A stretch of 64,000 nt of DNA, taken from Zygnema cylindricum. Taxonomy: Eukaryota; Streptophyta; Zygnematophyceae; Zygnematales; Zygnemataceae. A program made the translations under genes and the position numbers. The notes under the pieces are model-generated. The model was given only the letters and a program-made list of their open reading frames with translations. It was not told the DNA's origin and ran no database searches. This document shows, in pieces, positions 1-11,316 of the stretch. The stretch is from assembly GCA_037447655.1 (NCBI GenBank), contig JBBHKE010000440.1:202934-266933 (forward strand). Reading direction: 5' to 3'. Position 1 is the first letter of the stretch. Each line of letters opens with the position of its first letter.

Positions 1-1
1 T

Positions 2-1719
2 ACTATCACTTGCTTTCGATGCAATAAATCTGGTTATATGTCCTCCTCTTGCCCGGACAAAGAAAAACAATGCCACTATTGCAGGAAATGGGGACATATT
101 AGTCCCCATTGTTACGCAAGATTTGACGTCGCCGGCGGCCGCGGCAGTCACGGCGGCGGCAACGGCAGATTTAGTGGACGTGGCGGTGGCCGATTTGATA
201 GAGGGGGGCACGGTGGACGTGGCGGCTGATTCGGCGGCCATGGACACTTCGTCGGGGAAAATGATGAAAGGGAAGAAGGTCCTATCACCTTTTCCACGTA
301 AAACGTCACTAACGAACCTACGCTCTTCGAAGCGCAAAACGACAAAGAGTGGATTATTGACTCCGGCGCTTCGCATCACATATGTACGGACGACACGCTT
401 TTTGACGAAATGCGCGCTTTAACTGTACCTAAAAATATCACAGTCGCAAGTGGTCAACTCATTTCTATTGGTACAGTTAGAACTATACGACTTGACTTGA
501 TTTCGCTAGATCCAAATAGATCTGAGCGAATCCATGAGATCCAGCTATTAAATGTGCTTTATGATTCGGGCCGCTCAACGAATCTTTTGAGCGTACCCCA
601 AATCCAGAGATCTGGCGCGAGTGTGTACGCTTTGGGTGACTCGACAATAAAAATATTACGATCTGATGGAGTCACAATCGGTGAGGGCAAAGTATCTGAC
701 GCATTTCATAGTCGTCTTTTGTGGAGGCGACCGAAATTCAAACGTAATGATTACGGCATCATAAGTCAGATCGTCGAAATTAAGGGAGATTTGACGTTAT
801 GGCATCATCGTATGTGCCATACGTTAGAACAAAATTTGAAACGAATGATCAAAGCCGGTTGCACGCGCGCCTTAGATCTGACGCCTGAAGAAAAAGTCAA
901 CGGTTGTGACGAATGTAGTCAAGGGATTCAGATCCGAAAACCCCATCCTAATAAAGAAGCAAATTTTCGGTCAACGCATCTACTTGAAAAGGTACACGTG
1001 GATTTATGCGGCAATGTTAAACTTGAGAGTTTAGGAGGAAATAAATATATCATGGTTATTGTCGACGATAATTCAAGATTCACATGGGTTTATCTCCTCA
1101 AAAATAAATCCGATGCATCCGCAAAATTTGAGGAGTGGCATGTTATAGCCGAAAGGCAATGTGAGCGGAAATTAAAGGCGGTTCGATCCGATAATGGCGG
1201 GGAGTTTAAGGCATTTGATCCGTATTGCAAGAAATGGGGGATATGACAAGAATTCACACATCTTACTCACCAGAATCGAATAGAATCGCCGAGCGCAAAA
1301 ATCGCACACTTCAAGAAATGGTGCGCTTGATGATTCACGGATCGCGAAGGAAGGAGTATTTATGGGGAAATGCGATCTTAACGGCTAATTATATTTGTAA
1401 CCGTCGACTTACCTCCATTTCGGGCGATAAGACTCTTCACGAGTTATGGTATGGTCGAAAGCCCTCGTTACATCATTTACGAATTTGGGGGTGTCGTGCG
1501 ACGGTGTACATCGAATCGGTAAAACGACGAGGTAAATTTTCTTCTCGTAGTTGGTCGGGAATTTTTGTGGGGTATAGCTCCAAAAGGAGTTTATACCAGG
1601 TGTATGATCCGATTCGTCATGTCATTGAAGAGAGTCATAATGTGAATTTCCATGAGGATCTTAAAGTTGTTATTTCTCGTTCCGAAAACTTCTCTACTAA
1701 TCATGATTTCTTGAGGTAA
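2..1719 (+). pseudogene. Copia A gag C-terminus, protease and integrase (broken)
   Basis: Reads in pieces. Two CCHC knuckles occur at 14-112: the first has Tyr where His is expected (CFRCNKSGYMSSSC) and the second is intact (CHYCRKWGHISPHC). A Gly/Arg-rich stretch follows. A protease signature (WIIDSGASHHIC) lies near 351-385 in another frame. The 410-1246 frame holds the GAG-pre-integrase zinc motif (near 800-940) and the integrase core with VDL...D and SDNGGEF. A frameshift near 1240 moves the rest, including the catalytic Glu region (AERKNRTL), to the 1225-1719 frame. At least two frameshifts make it non-functional. Integrase would insert element cDNA into chromosomes. Confidence 0.85.
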
Positions 1720-2122
1720 ATGAGACTCTCTCTTTTCCTCATCTCGATGATTCGAATTCCGAAAATGATGCGGATCCAATCGTCAATATTAAGAGGGGGA
1801 AAGCTAATTCCGAAACTCATCCGAAATTAATTAATTTTGACGAGATCCGAGTGAAAAATCTTGAATGTCTTAGGACACTCGCCGATCTAAAAGTTCTAAA
1901 TCTCCGAGTGCTTCTTTCCACGAGGAAGAAACCGAAATCGACAAATCTGCAAATGAAAAAAAAAACGACATCCCATTGAGAAGGAGTCAACGTGAGACAA
2001 AGGGGAAGAAACCGGATCGGTTATCATTTGATCGCAAAGGTGGAAATATCGAAAATTCCAACTATTTTATCTCGGCGGCCTCGGAGGAGGCATTTATTTT
2101 GTAGCAATCATTAACTGAGAAT
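1720..2122 (+). other. Degenerate integrase-RT linker of copia A
   Basis: About 400 bases between the integrase C-terminus and RT. The translation is charged and low in conservation, as this linker usually is, and it is full of stops. I see no separate gene or RNA here. Confidence 0.55.
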
Positions 2123-2445
2123 ATGCTTGGCGATCCCCAATCTTACGCCGAGGCACGAAGTTCTATGGATTGGGAGGATAAGTGGAAACCGGCGTGGGAG
2201 AGGGAATTAAAATCCATTATCGATAATAAAACTTTTGAGGAGGTGAGTTTACTGGAGGGGAAGAAGGCGATTGATGCTAAATGGATATTTAAAACAAAAA
2301 CTGGTGCTACAGGGGAGATAATAAAATATAAGGCTAGGTTGGTGTGTAAAGGTTTTCAACAAGTAGAGGGGGTTGATTACTCGAAAACTTATGCACCGGT
2401 TGTTAAGTTTGACCCTTTGAGAATGATAATTGCTATTGCGGCCGC
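2123..2445 (+). pseudogene. Copia A reverse transcriptase, N-terminal fragment
   Basis: Starts with the typical copia RT entry (W...ELKSI...TFEEV, then KKAIDAKWIFKTK, then YKARLVCKGFQQ and YAPVVKF). It stops before the palm motifs; the catalytic YVDD region is absent. The reading frame continues a few codons across the junction into gag sequence of element B, so the end of the open frame is artificial. Confidence 0.85.
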
Positions 2446-4350
2446 AACAGTTGGCTAATCAGAAAGTTAAGGAGTATGTATACAAAAGGGGAAATATGTT
2501 GGATTTTTGCAATGAGCTTGCTACACTCTTCATGGAGCTAGAGAGTGCGGGAAAAGTTTTTAGTGAAAAAGAAAAGGTTATCTGTTTACTGATGAAGTTA
2601 CCTGATGAGTTCGTGAACATAGTTTACCGTGTGCAGGACTTGCCTGACTCAAGGTGAATATGGAACTCAGTGGTAGGGATGATTCTCGTTCAAGAGAATA
2701 CAATTGAGATCCGAAGGGGAGGAAAGAGTGGCCAAGCCTTGGCAACAGCGACTGATTGGAGGAACAGGGATTCCCGAAAACTGGTCGGAAACTATGGGGG
2801 TAGGGAGCAGAAAAAACAGACCGACGAGTTCGAACCAAGGGCTCCCAAAGGTTTATGTCATTTTTGTAAGAAACCGGGGCACTATATGGCAGAGTGCACT
2901 AAGCTAACCGAGCTTCGGTTAAAGGAGGGGCAGACCGGTGGTACCCCGAGAGGAAAGAAAAAGGCCCTTGTCACACAGGTACTTGAGGCGGAATCCGAGG
3001 ACGAGGACGATGAGCTCCTTTTGGATGAGGAGTTGGAGGCGAAAAATGAGGTCGAAATTCCACGAAGGCAGAAATGTGCTTACGGTGGATTGAAAGGTGA
3101 AGCAGGCTGGATTATAGATTCAGGTGCCTCAATGCACATGTGTAAGGATAGGCACCTGTTCACTAAGATAAGAAAGATTCCCACCGTAGAGATAGAGTAC
3201 GGGGATAGGAGGATAGTCACCACTACTCTTGTAGGATCGGTAGATCTGAAAGTGTTAGTAGAAGGAAAGACATCCATATTAACATTCTACGATGTATTAT
3301 TTATTCTGGAGCTGAACAAAAACCTTATCTCTACATCTGTATTAGATGATAAGGGTTTTTTCACTAGCACAAGGGAAGGAGTCTTTACTGCTAGTTTTGA
3401 GGAGGATGTCTATTTCATTGCAAAGAAAGGTAGCCATGGGATGTTTAGGCTGGTTTTAAGTAATGAAACGAAGAAACTTTATTATACTGGTGTTCATGAT
3501 ATTATGATGTGGCATAAGAGGCTTGGGCATGTGAATTTAGATAAGTTAAGAGAGATGAAAAAGATGGAAGTGGTGGAAGGGATTCAGTTCAGTGAGAGTG
3601 ATAATATAAGTGATTGTAGTGGGTGTGCTCAAGGTAAAGCACACAGATTACCCTTTCCTAATACAGCCACCTACAAGGGAGAAAAACTTCTAGATCTAGT
3701 ACAAACAGATATTTGGGGACCGGCTAGAGTGCCCTCACCGGGGGGGAAGAGATTTATGATGACTATAACTGATGATTGGTCTCGGTATTCCCGGGTGTAT
3801 TTTTTAAAAACAAGTCAGAAGCTGAGGATTGTTTTAGACAATATAAAGCATGGAGCGAAAAACTCCATGAAACTCCAATCAAGAGAGTAAGGAGTGACAA
3901 TGGTGGAGAGTATACTTCTAACCAGTTTGAGGTTTTTTTGAGGGAAGATGGGATCCAACACCAAAAAGATAGTTCCTAAAAATCTGGAACAGAATGGGGT
4001 AGCTGAAAGGTTAAATAGAACACTAAGTGATAGTGCTAGAAGTATGTTGTCAAATAAAAAGATAGGAAAAAGATTTTGGGCAGAAGCAATGAACTGTGCT
4101 TATTATCTTAAGAATAGTGTTCTTACTTCAGCTATAAAAGATCAAACACCTTATGAGAGATGGACAGGCCGGAAACCAGACATATCTCACTTAAAGGTTT
4201 TCGGCAGTTAAAGTATAAATCCTAGATACAGATCGGTCTAATTGGAAGCTAGATCCTAAAGGAAAACTGGGATACTTATTAGGATATGATGAAGATGTTA
4301 AAGGATATAGAGTTTATGATCTAAAAAGGGAGGATATAATCTAAGTAAAA
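2446..4350 (+). pseudogene. Copia B gag-protease-integrase (broken)
   Basis: Gag begins in mid-domain (QLANQKVKEYVYKRG). A frame break near 2657 leads into the 2670-3890 frame, which holds a CCHC knuckle (CHFCKKPGHYMAEC), an acidic spacer, the aspartic protease signature (WIIDSGASMHMC), GAG-pre-integrase (HKRLGHVN...CSGCAQGKAH) and the integrase start (VQTDIWGP). A frameshift near 3800 moves the second catalytic Asp (SDNGGEYTSNQF) to another frame, and a second break near 3960 moves the Glu (AERLNRTL). A stop precedes the C-terminal region (LGYDEDVKGYRVYDL, 4260-4330). The closest relative in the window is element C. Confidence 0.9.
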
Positions 4351-4735
4351 CATCTAGTAGTTATGGATGAAGGAAAGTCTGTGGATCCCTTCAAATATAC
4401 GAAGTCAGTAAAAATCAGATTTGAGTCAGAAAAATCTGATGACTTTGAGCTTCCTAACTATCCAGGTTTTAGAGACGATGACATTCTTGCAGGTACAAAT
4501 CAGACTGAAAGGGACTCGGCTGCGGAAACTCCAGTGACAACTCTACCCGAAGCGGAAGACGTGGTGGAAATTGATTCCGAATCAAGGGATAGGGGAGAAA
4601 CCGAGTTTGTTCGAAAGAATCCACGAGAACCATCTATTCTGGCCTCAGATTTTGAGGGGGGAAGGAGAAAGTAGTAAAAGCTGGCAAGAAAAACAATTTA
4701 ATAACAAGGTAACAAAACTATCTCATCAAGATGAA
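4351..4735 (+). pseudogene. Copia B integrase-RT acidic linker
   Basis: Acidic, Glu/Asp-rich linker (frame 4363-4674) between integrase and RT, starting with MDEGKSVDPFKYTKSVKIRF and ending NPREPSILASDFEGGRR, a segment recognisable in Q and D. It matters because element G keeps a scrap of the same region (RVYDLE). Frame broken after 4674. Confidence 0.75.
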
Positions 4736-6319
4736 CCTCAAACTTATGGAGAGGCGATGACTTGTCCAGAATGAAATCGGTGGAAGACAGCCATCAATGA
4801 AGAGATGGCCTCAATTATGGCAGCTGATACTTCGGAGCTGGTGGATTGTCCACCTAACCGAAAACCAATAGGCTGTAAGTGGGTTTTCAAATTAAAACTG
4901 AACCCAGATAACACAATCGAGCGCTACAAGGCCCGACTAGTGGCAAGGGGATTTACACAAAAGGAGGGAATTGACTACAAGGAAACCTTTGCCCCGGTGG
5001 TCAGATTTCCCTCCGTCCGCATCCTTCTCAGCCTGGCAGCAGCGGAAGACATGGAAGTGCACCATATGGACATCAAAACAGCCTTTTTGCATGGAGAATT
5101 GGAAGAGGAGATCTTCATGCGACAACCCGAAGGGTTTGTGGAAAAAGGAGAGGAGAGTAAGGTATGCCGGCTGATTTAATCTCTTTATGGTTTGAAACAG
5201 GCGCCGCGACAGTGGAATAAGAAGCTTGATGAGTTTCTTACCGGTCTGGGATATATCCGGATCAGCTCAGATCACTCAATTTATGTTTTCGAAGATGAGG
5301 AAGGTTTTATATTTATTGCAATTTATGTTGATGATTTGCTTGTTTTAAGTAAATCAATGGAAAAAATTAATAAACTGAAAACCGATCTTAAGGGGAGATT
5401 TGAAATGAAGGATATGGGGGAAGCAAAATATATTTTGGGAATTCAAGTAGAGAGAGACCGAAAAAGAAAAATTATAAGATTGACTCAAAAGGAAGCAATA
5501 GGGAACATGCTTGAAAAATTTCAAATGGATAAAGCTAATAGTTGTACAACTCCAATGGAATTGAAAAAGGGAAGTGAGGGGAGTGAGGAAGAAGGAGTCA
5601 TAGTCTTAGACGAGGAATTATCTCCTGAAGAACAGAAGTTCATGCAGACTATTCCTTACAGGCAAGTAGTGGGAAGTCTAATCTATTTTATGAATTGTAC
5701 CCGGCCGGATTTAGCTGCAGCTGTAGGAGTGCTGAGTAGAAGTCTAAATGCTCCCACTAAGAGGGATTGGGAGGCAGCTAAGAGAGTTCTTAGATACTTG
5801 ATAGGAACTAGGGATCTATGGTTGCATTTGGGTGGGGAGAATACTGACATCACTACTTGGAGTGATGCTAGTTATGGTGATGCTCCGATGAGGAGATGCA
5901 CTTCTGGATATGTATTATATGTGGGTGATGGGGCTTGCTGTTGGAGTAGCAAACAGCAAAAGTTTATTGCTCAGTCCACCATAGAGGCTGAGTATATGGC
6001 CTCTTGCTCTGCTATAAAAGAATTGATGTGGGTCAAATCTTTACTTGGTGAACTTGGTCATCTTAAGAGTGGTGTGCAGAAAATATTTTGTGATAATCAG
6101 GCAGCAATTGCTATTTCTGCCAATCCTAAACATCATTTTAAAGCCAAACATATGGACATTAGACTCAGATTTGTTAGAGAGAAAGTAGAAAATAAAATAA
6201 TCAGTTTAGAGTACTGACCAGATAGTGAGATGGTAGCATATATGATGACCAAACCTGTGCCTTCCCCTAAGCTAATTTTCTGCAAGGAGAAGTGTGGTTT
6301 GAAATTAAAGATTGACTAG
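4736..6319 (+). pseudogene. Copia B reverse transcriptase and RNase H (broken)
   Basis: RT N-terminus near 4770-5179 (GCKWVFKLKLN, YKARLVARGFTQKEG, MDIKTAFLHGELEEEIFM), then an in-frame TAA at 5177-5179, then the 5192-6217 frame with LKQAPRQW, the catalytic YVDDLLVLS and LGIQVERDR. RNase H follows with DITTWSDASYGD, IEAEYMA and FCDNQAA, so its Asp-Glu-Asp residues are all present. A stop at 6217 and a readthrough tail (MVAYMMTKPVPSPKL) end at a TAG at 6317-6319, which itself lies in the left arm of the PPT inverted repeat. Dead through stops, but the RT and RNase H catalytic residues survive. Confidence 0.9.
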
Positions 6320-6365
6320 AAAATAAGGGGAGTGTAGAAATTAATGGTTTTTAAGTATTTTCTAG
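6316..6365 (+). promoter_or_regulatory. Polypurine tract bracketed by inverted repeat (B)
   Basis: CTAGAAAATA at 6316-6325 is the exact reverse complement of TATTTTCTAG at 6356-6365. The polypurine tract AAATAAGGGGAG (6321-6332) and the first LTR bases lie in the arm and loop. The PPT primes plus-strand DNA. The same arrangement recurs at the G, H and J 3' LTR junctions with different loop sequences, and in weaker form at Q and R. Confidence 0.75.
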
Positions 6366-7381
6366 GTCTGAATAGAAATAAAGAAGCCGAGGCAATCTAC
6401 CTCTAACTTCTCTCTCCAACTCTCAAACTTGTTGCAGTCACTGAGAAATTGGAGAGGAAGCTAGAGCCATGGCTACCTAGGCTATACTCAGGTTTACGGG
6501 AAATTTATATTAGTCAAGGGATTAATTACTAAAAGGTATGTGCCGGCGACAAGATATGATCCTGGTACATGTCGGCCGTCAGAGGGTAGATAGCCGGTAG
6601 CCTTAGCCGTTAAGTCTAGAAGTAGTCTTACATAGTATATAGTACGATAATGATTTAAACATGTACACGTAGGATAAATCATTTAACTATAACTGTTAAC
6701 GAGATACATAGATATGGTAGTGTAAATGTAAGAATTGCAGTACGGATAAGAAATCAATACCGCGCATTGATTTCGTAAGCGAAACAAATACCGCGCATAT
6801 ATTTATTAGAGCTACGATCAAATGCAAGTTTAATCGGACGGCCGGAATTAGCGCCGAGATCGCAGAAGGAGAATTCGGCGGTTTGTGGGCATCGCCACAT
6901 CGGATGACATGTGGCGATATAACATTGGAGCGCGGCATCTACGAGGATTAAAGGAGCGAATCGGATATTCCACGTGTGAACATTTAGGCCATGTCGTACA
7001 ATGTCCGTACATAAAGTACACCGGCAGCTGTACTTTTGCGTACGGAATTTTATTCAGATTGGTTCCGTACATCAGTAGATAGAGAGTCTGTGAGAGAGAT
7101 AGGACTTAGAAAAATTAGATAATAGGACCCTCTCTCCCAGAGAGCTTCTGTACAAAAGGTCAACTTTGACCCTCTATAACTTACTGCTCAAGGGAGCAAA
7201 TTCAGAGATTATTTTTGCTATCGACTCAAGGGAGTCTTGCCTTCACAGGGGTGAAGTTGGTCAAAGTTTTTGTCTGCCAGGGTGGCAGTTATTTTTGCTT
7301 AAACACAAAGGGGTCAGGATTATCCTAGAGGCTTCTTGGAAGCTGTCCACTCTGAGGACTTATGGAGGTCTCAGAGTTTCA
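6333..7381 (+). repeat. LTR of copia B (1049 bp)
   Basis: Starts TGTAGAAATT directly after the PPT and ends GTCTCAGAGTTTCA. The end is fixed by comparison with C, V and G, where the equivalent CA is followed by the primer site GGTTATGGGC. It holds the U3 hairpins (near 6395-6470 and 6545-6590), GTAC clusters near 6985-7080 with an ATTGG box, and the gag start ATGGAGGTCTCAGAG at 7362. It is followed directly by inverted element C without a primer site. A target duplication cannot be tested because the other end is lost. Confidence 0.88.
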
Positions 7382-8792
7382 ACCTTCTGCCCAAAATCTT
7401 TTTCCTATCCTTTTATTTGACAACATACTCCGTGCACTATCATTTAGTGTCTTATTCAATCTCTCGGCAACACCATTCTGTTCCGGGTTTTCTGGAACTG
7501 TCTTTTGATGTTGAACACCATCCTCCCTTAAGAACTCTTCAAACTGATTGGAGGTATATTCTCCTCCATTGTCACTTCTTACTCTTTTTATTGAGGTCTC
7601 GTGAAGTTTCTTGACCCATGCCTTATATTGTTTGAAATACTCTGGAGTTTCTGATTTATTTTTCAGAAAGTATACTCTGGAGTACCGGGACCAATCATCA
7701 GAAATGGTTAGCATAAATCTTTTGCCTCCGGGTGATGGCGTTCTCGCCGGTCCCCAAATGTCTGTTTGTACCAGATTGAGAACTTTTTCTCCTTTATAAG
7801 ATGCTTCCTTTGGGAATGGTAAATCTGTGTGCTTTACCTTGAGCACACCCACTGCAATCACTCACATTATCATTTTCCCTAAAGCGTATTCCTTCAACTA
7901 CTCCCAACTTTTTCATTTCTCTTAACTTTTCTAGATTCACATGCCCAAGTCTCTTATGCCACAACATAATGTCATTGACACAAGCATAGTAAAGTTTGAG
8001 TTTTTCATTACTTAAAGCAAGCCTGAACATTCCTTGGCTACCTTTCTCAGCAGTGAAATACACATCTTCCTCAAAGCTAGATGTAAAGACTCCTTTTCTG
8101 GTGCTAGTTCCAAATCCTTTATCATCTAATACAAACGTAGAGATAAGATTCTTGTTTAACTCCGGAATAAACAATACATCGGAGAACGTAACTATTGAGG
8201 TTTTTCCCTCCACTACGACTTTCACATCTACCGATCCTACATAAGTAGTGGTCACTACCCTCCCATCCCCATATTCAATCTCTACAGTAGGGATCTTTCT
8301 TAGCTTAGTAAACAGATGCTTATCTTTGCACATGTGCATAGATGCACCTGAATCCACAATCCAGCCTCCTTCACCTTTCTGTCCACCGAAAACACATTTC
8401 TGCTTTCGTGGAATTTTGACTTCTGTTTTTGCCTCCAACTCCTCATCCAAAAGAAGTTCGTCGTCCTCCTCATCGGATTCCTCCTCGAGTACCTGTGTGA
8501 CAATTGCCTTTTTCTTCCCTCGTGTTTGACCCCCGGTCTGCCCCTCCTTTATCTGAAGCTCGGTCAGTTTGGTGCATTCTGCCATGTAATGCCCGGGTTT
8601 CTTACAAAAGTGACAAAGCCCCTTTGGTACCCTCGTTCCGGATTCATAGGATTGATTTTTCAGGTCTTCCCCTCCATGACTTCTAAGGGGTTTCCGTGAA
8701 TCTTTGTTTCTCCAACTTGCTCCAGCCGCCAAGGCTTGTCCATTCTTAACTCCCCTTCGGATTTCGATTGTATTCTCTCGGACGAGAATCAT
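7382..8792 (-). pseudogene. Copia C nucleocapsid, protease and integrase (broken)
   Basis: The minus frame 8792-7794 carries a CCHC knuckle (CHFCKKPGHYMAEC), an acidic spacer, protease (WIVDSGASMHMC) and GAG-pre-integrase (HKRLGHVN, CSGCAQGKAH). A frameshift near 7860-7800 moves to the 7861-7379 frame with the integrase core: VQTDIWGP, SDNGGEYTSNQF and AERLNKTL, so all three acidic catalytic positions are visible. The frame ends at RFWAE, where the element is cut. The protein would process the polyprotein and integrate cDNA. Confidence 0.88.
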
Positions 8793-9518
8793 ACCAATTA
8801 CTGAATTCCATACCCACCTGGAGTCCGGTAGATCCTATACCCGGTTTAGAATGTTCTCATACTCATCAGGTAGTTTCATGAGTAAACAATGTAACTTTGA
8901 CTTCTCGGTTTCTACTTTTCCGGCACACTCTAACTCCATGAAAAGTATAGCCAGCTCATTGCAGAAATCAAGCATCTTCTCTCCTTTGTGAAAGTATCCA
9001 TTGATCCTTTAGTCTGCTAGCTTCTGTTCCTGAATAGTACCGCTACGGTACTTCTTTATAAGCGCATCCCACAGATCCGATGCCCTTTCCACCTGTAAAT
9101 GAGGACCAGCGAGTCCTTGTGGAAGATGACGGAGGATAAAATGCTTGGCTGCCATGTTGTTGCCGTCCCAGGTATCGATATCATTCTCCTCATTCCTCGG
9201 AATAGGAGACATGAAAGCAGATCCGGTAGCTATAGGTGTGGATTTCTCTTTTTCTTTCCCTTTTTCCATCACAATGCTTTCTCCATCTTCTGATTTCTCT
9301 GATGACGGTGGATCTGGTTTCCTACCAAATCTGCTTCCTCCAAATCCTGGAGGAATAGCAAGACCGGATAAGCGCTTCACTCCCCCACTCACTATTCCCC
9401 AAAATCTTTTCTCACATAGGGCTCCCATCATCATACTCTCCCAGTAGATGAACCCATTCCCATTGAATATGGGCAACCTATAGGGTGAGCTCATAACCTG
9501 CAACTCTGAGACCTCCAT
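8793..9518 (-). pseudogene. Copia C gag N-terminal part (broken)
   Basis: Starts at ATG 9518-9516, which is inside the LTR (its last 20 nt). The codons at the LTR/primer-site junction encode LQVM, then a capsid-like domain with FIYWESMMMGALCEKRFWGIVSG and AAKHFILRHLPQ. The open frame stops at 9009; the remaining gag up to the nucleocapsid is in shifted frames. Gag forms the virus-like particle and packages RNA. Confidence 0.85.
9484..9498 (-). promoter_or_regulatory. Half-tRNA primer-binding site of C (two changes)
   Basis: Reads GGTTATGAGCTCACC on the minus strand, directly after the LTR end at 9499. It matches the intact site GGTTATGGGCCCACC of G and V except for two bases. It would pair with the anticodon stem-loop of initiator tRNA-Met. 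Confidence 0.75.
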
Positions 9519-10492
9519 AGGTACTCAGAGTAGGCAGCTTGCTAGAAGCCTCTAGGATAACCTCAGTTCTTTAAGCTTTGTCTGAATATTGCTGACACCC
9601 TGACAGAATACAGACTGACCAGATTGCACCCCTTGGAAGGGCTGACTCCCCTAAGTCTGCCACAAAAAGAATCCTTGAATTTGCTACCCTGAGCAGTTAA
9701 TTATCAATGGTCAAAGATGACCCTTTTATACAAAAGCTCTCTGAGAGAGAGGTGGCTACCTCTAATTTTCTAAGTCCTAAACCCCTCTCTAAACCCTCTC
9801 CTACTGATGTACGGAACCAATCAATTGAGTGTACAGTACAGAAAGGTACTTGGTCCGAAGTACTTTTTGTATGACCATTGTACGATATGGCCAGAAATAC
9901 GGCGCGTGCCATATCCGGGTTCGCCATAATATGTCCCGGAGATGCCGTAATCCAATGTCATGCTGCCACGTGTCACCCGTTATGGTTGTGACCGAAAACC
10001 GCCAAATTGACCATTCCGCGATGCCGGCTTCTTTCTCCGTCGTTAGATTAATGTCGGCTTTAATTTATTGCCGTTAAAAATAAAAGTAGTACATTTCCGG
10101 TGTAATTATATTTTTAACTGTGTTTTTGTGATTGTGGTCCGTTTGTCAGTAAATCGAACTTCTCTTATTCGTCATCTTTAAGTAGCTATCGTACCCTATA
10201 TACTTCAACACTGGTCTTAGACTACAGGGTAAGACTAACGGCTACTTTGACGGATGGTACGTATCAGGATCAAATCCTGGGTCCGGCTAATCCTTTTGGT
10301 AAGTTTACCAAGGATCTGCCTTCTGACTGTAGAAAGAGCATAGGCAGCCATGGCTCTAGCTTTCTCTCCAGCCATCAGTGACTACGACAAGTATGGGGGC
10401 TAGAGAGAGAAGCTAGAAGCAAGATGCCTCTGCTTTTTCTTGCTCTTATTTAAATCTTTTAACTAACCTAGAAAATACCTTTTATTTCAACA
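9499..10492 (-). repeat. 5' LTR of copia C (994 bp)
   Basis: On the minus strand starts TGTTGAAATAAAAGG (10492) and ends GTCTCAGAGTTGCA (9499). U3 carries a hairpin with the conserved loop CAGTGACTACGACAAGT (10374-10390 on the plus strand) and the T-arm-like hairpin around CAGGATCAAATCCTG (10265-10279). A GTAC cluster and CCAAT box lie at 9808-9890, and a TATA-like TATAAAAG at 9723-9730. The gag ATG is 20 nt from the end. Confidence 0.88.
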
Positions 10493-11316
10493 AAAAGCTC
10501 TCTAGGAGAGAGGGTCCTATCTCCTAATTTTTCTAAGTCCTATCTCTCTCACAGACTGTATCTACTGATGTACGGAGCCAATCAGATTACAGTTCCATAC
10601 ACAAAAGTACAGGTGCTGGTGTACTTTATGTACGGACATTGTACGACATGGCCTAAATGTCGACACATGTCATATCCGGATTCGGTGCCATAATCTCCGG
10701 AAATACCACGATCCAATGTAATTTCGCCACGTGTCATCCTATGTGGCGATGGTCACAAACCGTCGAAATCTTCTTCCGCGATCTCGGCGCTAATTCCGGC
10801 CGTCTGATTAAATTCGATTTTAATCGTAGCCGTAATAAATACATGCGCGGTATTCGTTTCACTAAATAAATAAATGCGTGGTATTGATTTCTTGTCTGTA
10901 CCGTAATCCGTACTTATACATTATCGGATCTATGTATCCCGTAAACAATTATAGTTAAATTATTTATCCTACGTATTCATGTTTAAATAAATATCAAACC
11001 ATATACTACGTAACATTAGTTCTAGACTTAACGGCTAAGGCTGCCGGCTAACTGCTGTCTGCCGGCCCGTAGGTACCAGGATCAAATCCTGTGGCCGACA
11101 CATATCCTTTTAGTAAATAAACCCCTAACTAATATAAATTTCCCGTAAACCTCTGGATAGCCTAGGTAGCCATGGCTCTAGCTCCCTCTCCAATTTCTCA
11201 CTGACTGCGACAAGTTTGAGAGTTTGAGAAAGAAGTTAGAGGTAGACTACCTCGGCTTCTTTCTATATTTCTATTTAGACCTAGAAAATACTTAAAATGG
11301 ACCATTAATTTCTACA
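10493..11316 (-). repeat. Truncated copia LTR, minus strand
   Basis: Begins TGTAGAAATTAATGG at 11316 on the minus strand (same start as the B LTR) and runs to 10493, ending just after the CTCTCCTAGAGAGC region. The last ~200 bp (leader and gag start) are missing because LTR C abuts. It carries the U3 hairpin with CCAGGATCAAATCCTG (11077-11091) and a GTAC cluster at 10570-10650. Its start lies inside the 5' LTR of gypsy E. Confidence 0.85.

Larger units (their letters stand above)
1..2445 (+). mobile_element. Copia element A, partial (no LTRs)
   Basis: Ty1/copia internal region on the plus strand, entering from the left edge and cut inside reverse transcriptase at about 2445, where gag of another copia element (B) begins. 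Domain order is zinc knuckles, protease, GAG-pre-integrase, integrase, then RT, the copia order. Its protein is clearly different from elements B, C, J, Q and R. No LTR is attached; LTR U at 18290-18736 and the RT scrap at 19067-19690 could belong to the same group, which is inference. Confidence 0.9.
2446..7381 (+). mobile_element. Copia element B, 5'-truncated with complete 3' LTR
   Basis: Plus-strand copia lacking its 5' LTR and gag N-terminus. It runs through gag, zinc knuckle, protease, integrase, RT and RNase H to a polypurine tract and a 1049-bp LTR. It belongs to the same LTR superfamily as C, V, H, I, J, G, Q and R: all share the LTR ends, the gag start in the LTR and the PPT. Frameshifts and internal stops make it dead. 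The right LTR end abuts integrase of inverted element C. Confidence 0.92.
7382..10492 (-). mobile_element. Copia element C, minus strand, 3'-truncated
   Basis: Contains, reading leftwards, a 5' LTR (10492 to 9499), primer site, gag, protease and part of integrase, ending abruptly at 7382 against the LTR of B. RT and RNase H are missing. Proteins are close to those of B (same knuckle and protease context). The 5' LTR start abuts a second, truncated LTR at 10493, so C probably inserted into that LTR. Confidence 0.9.
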
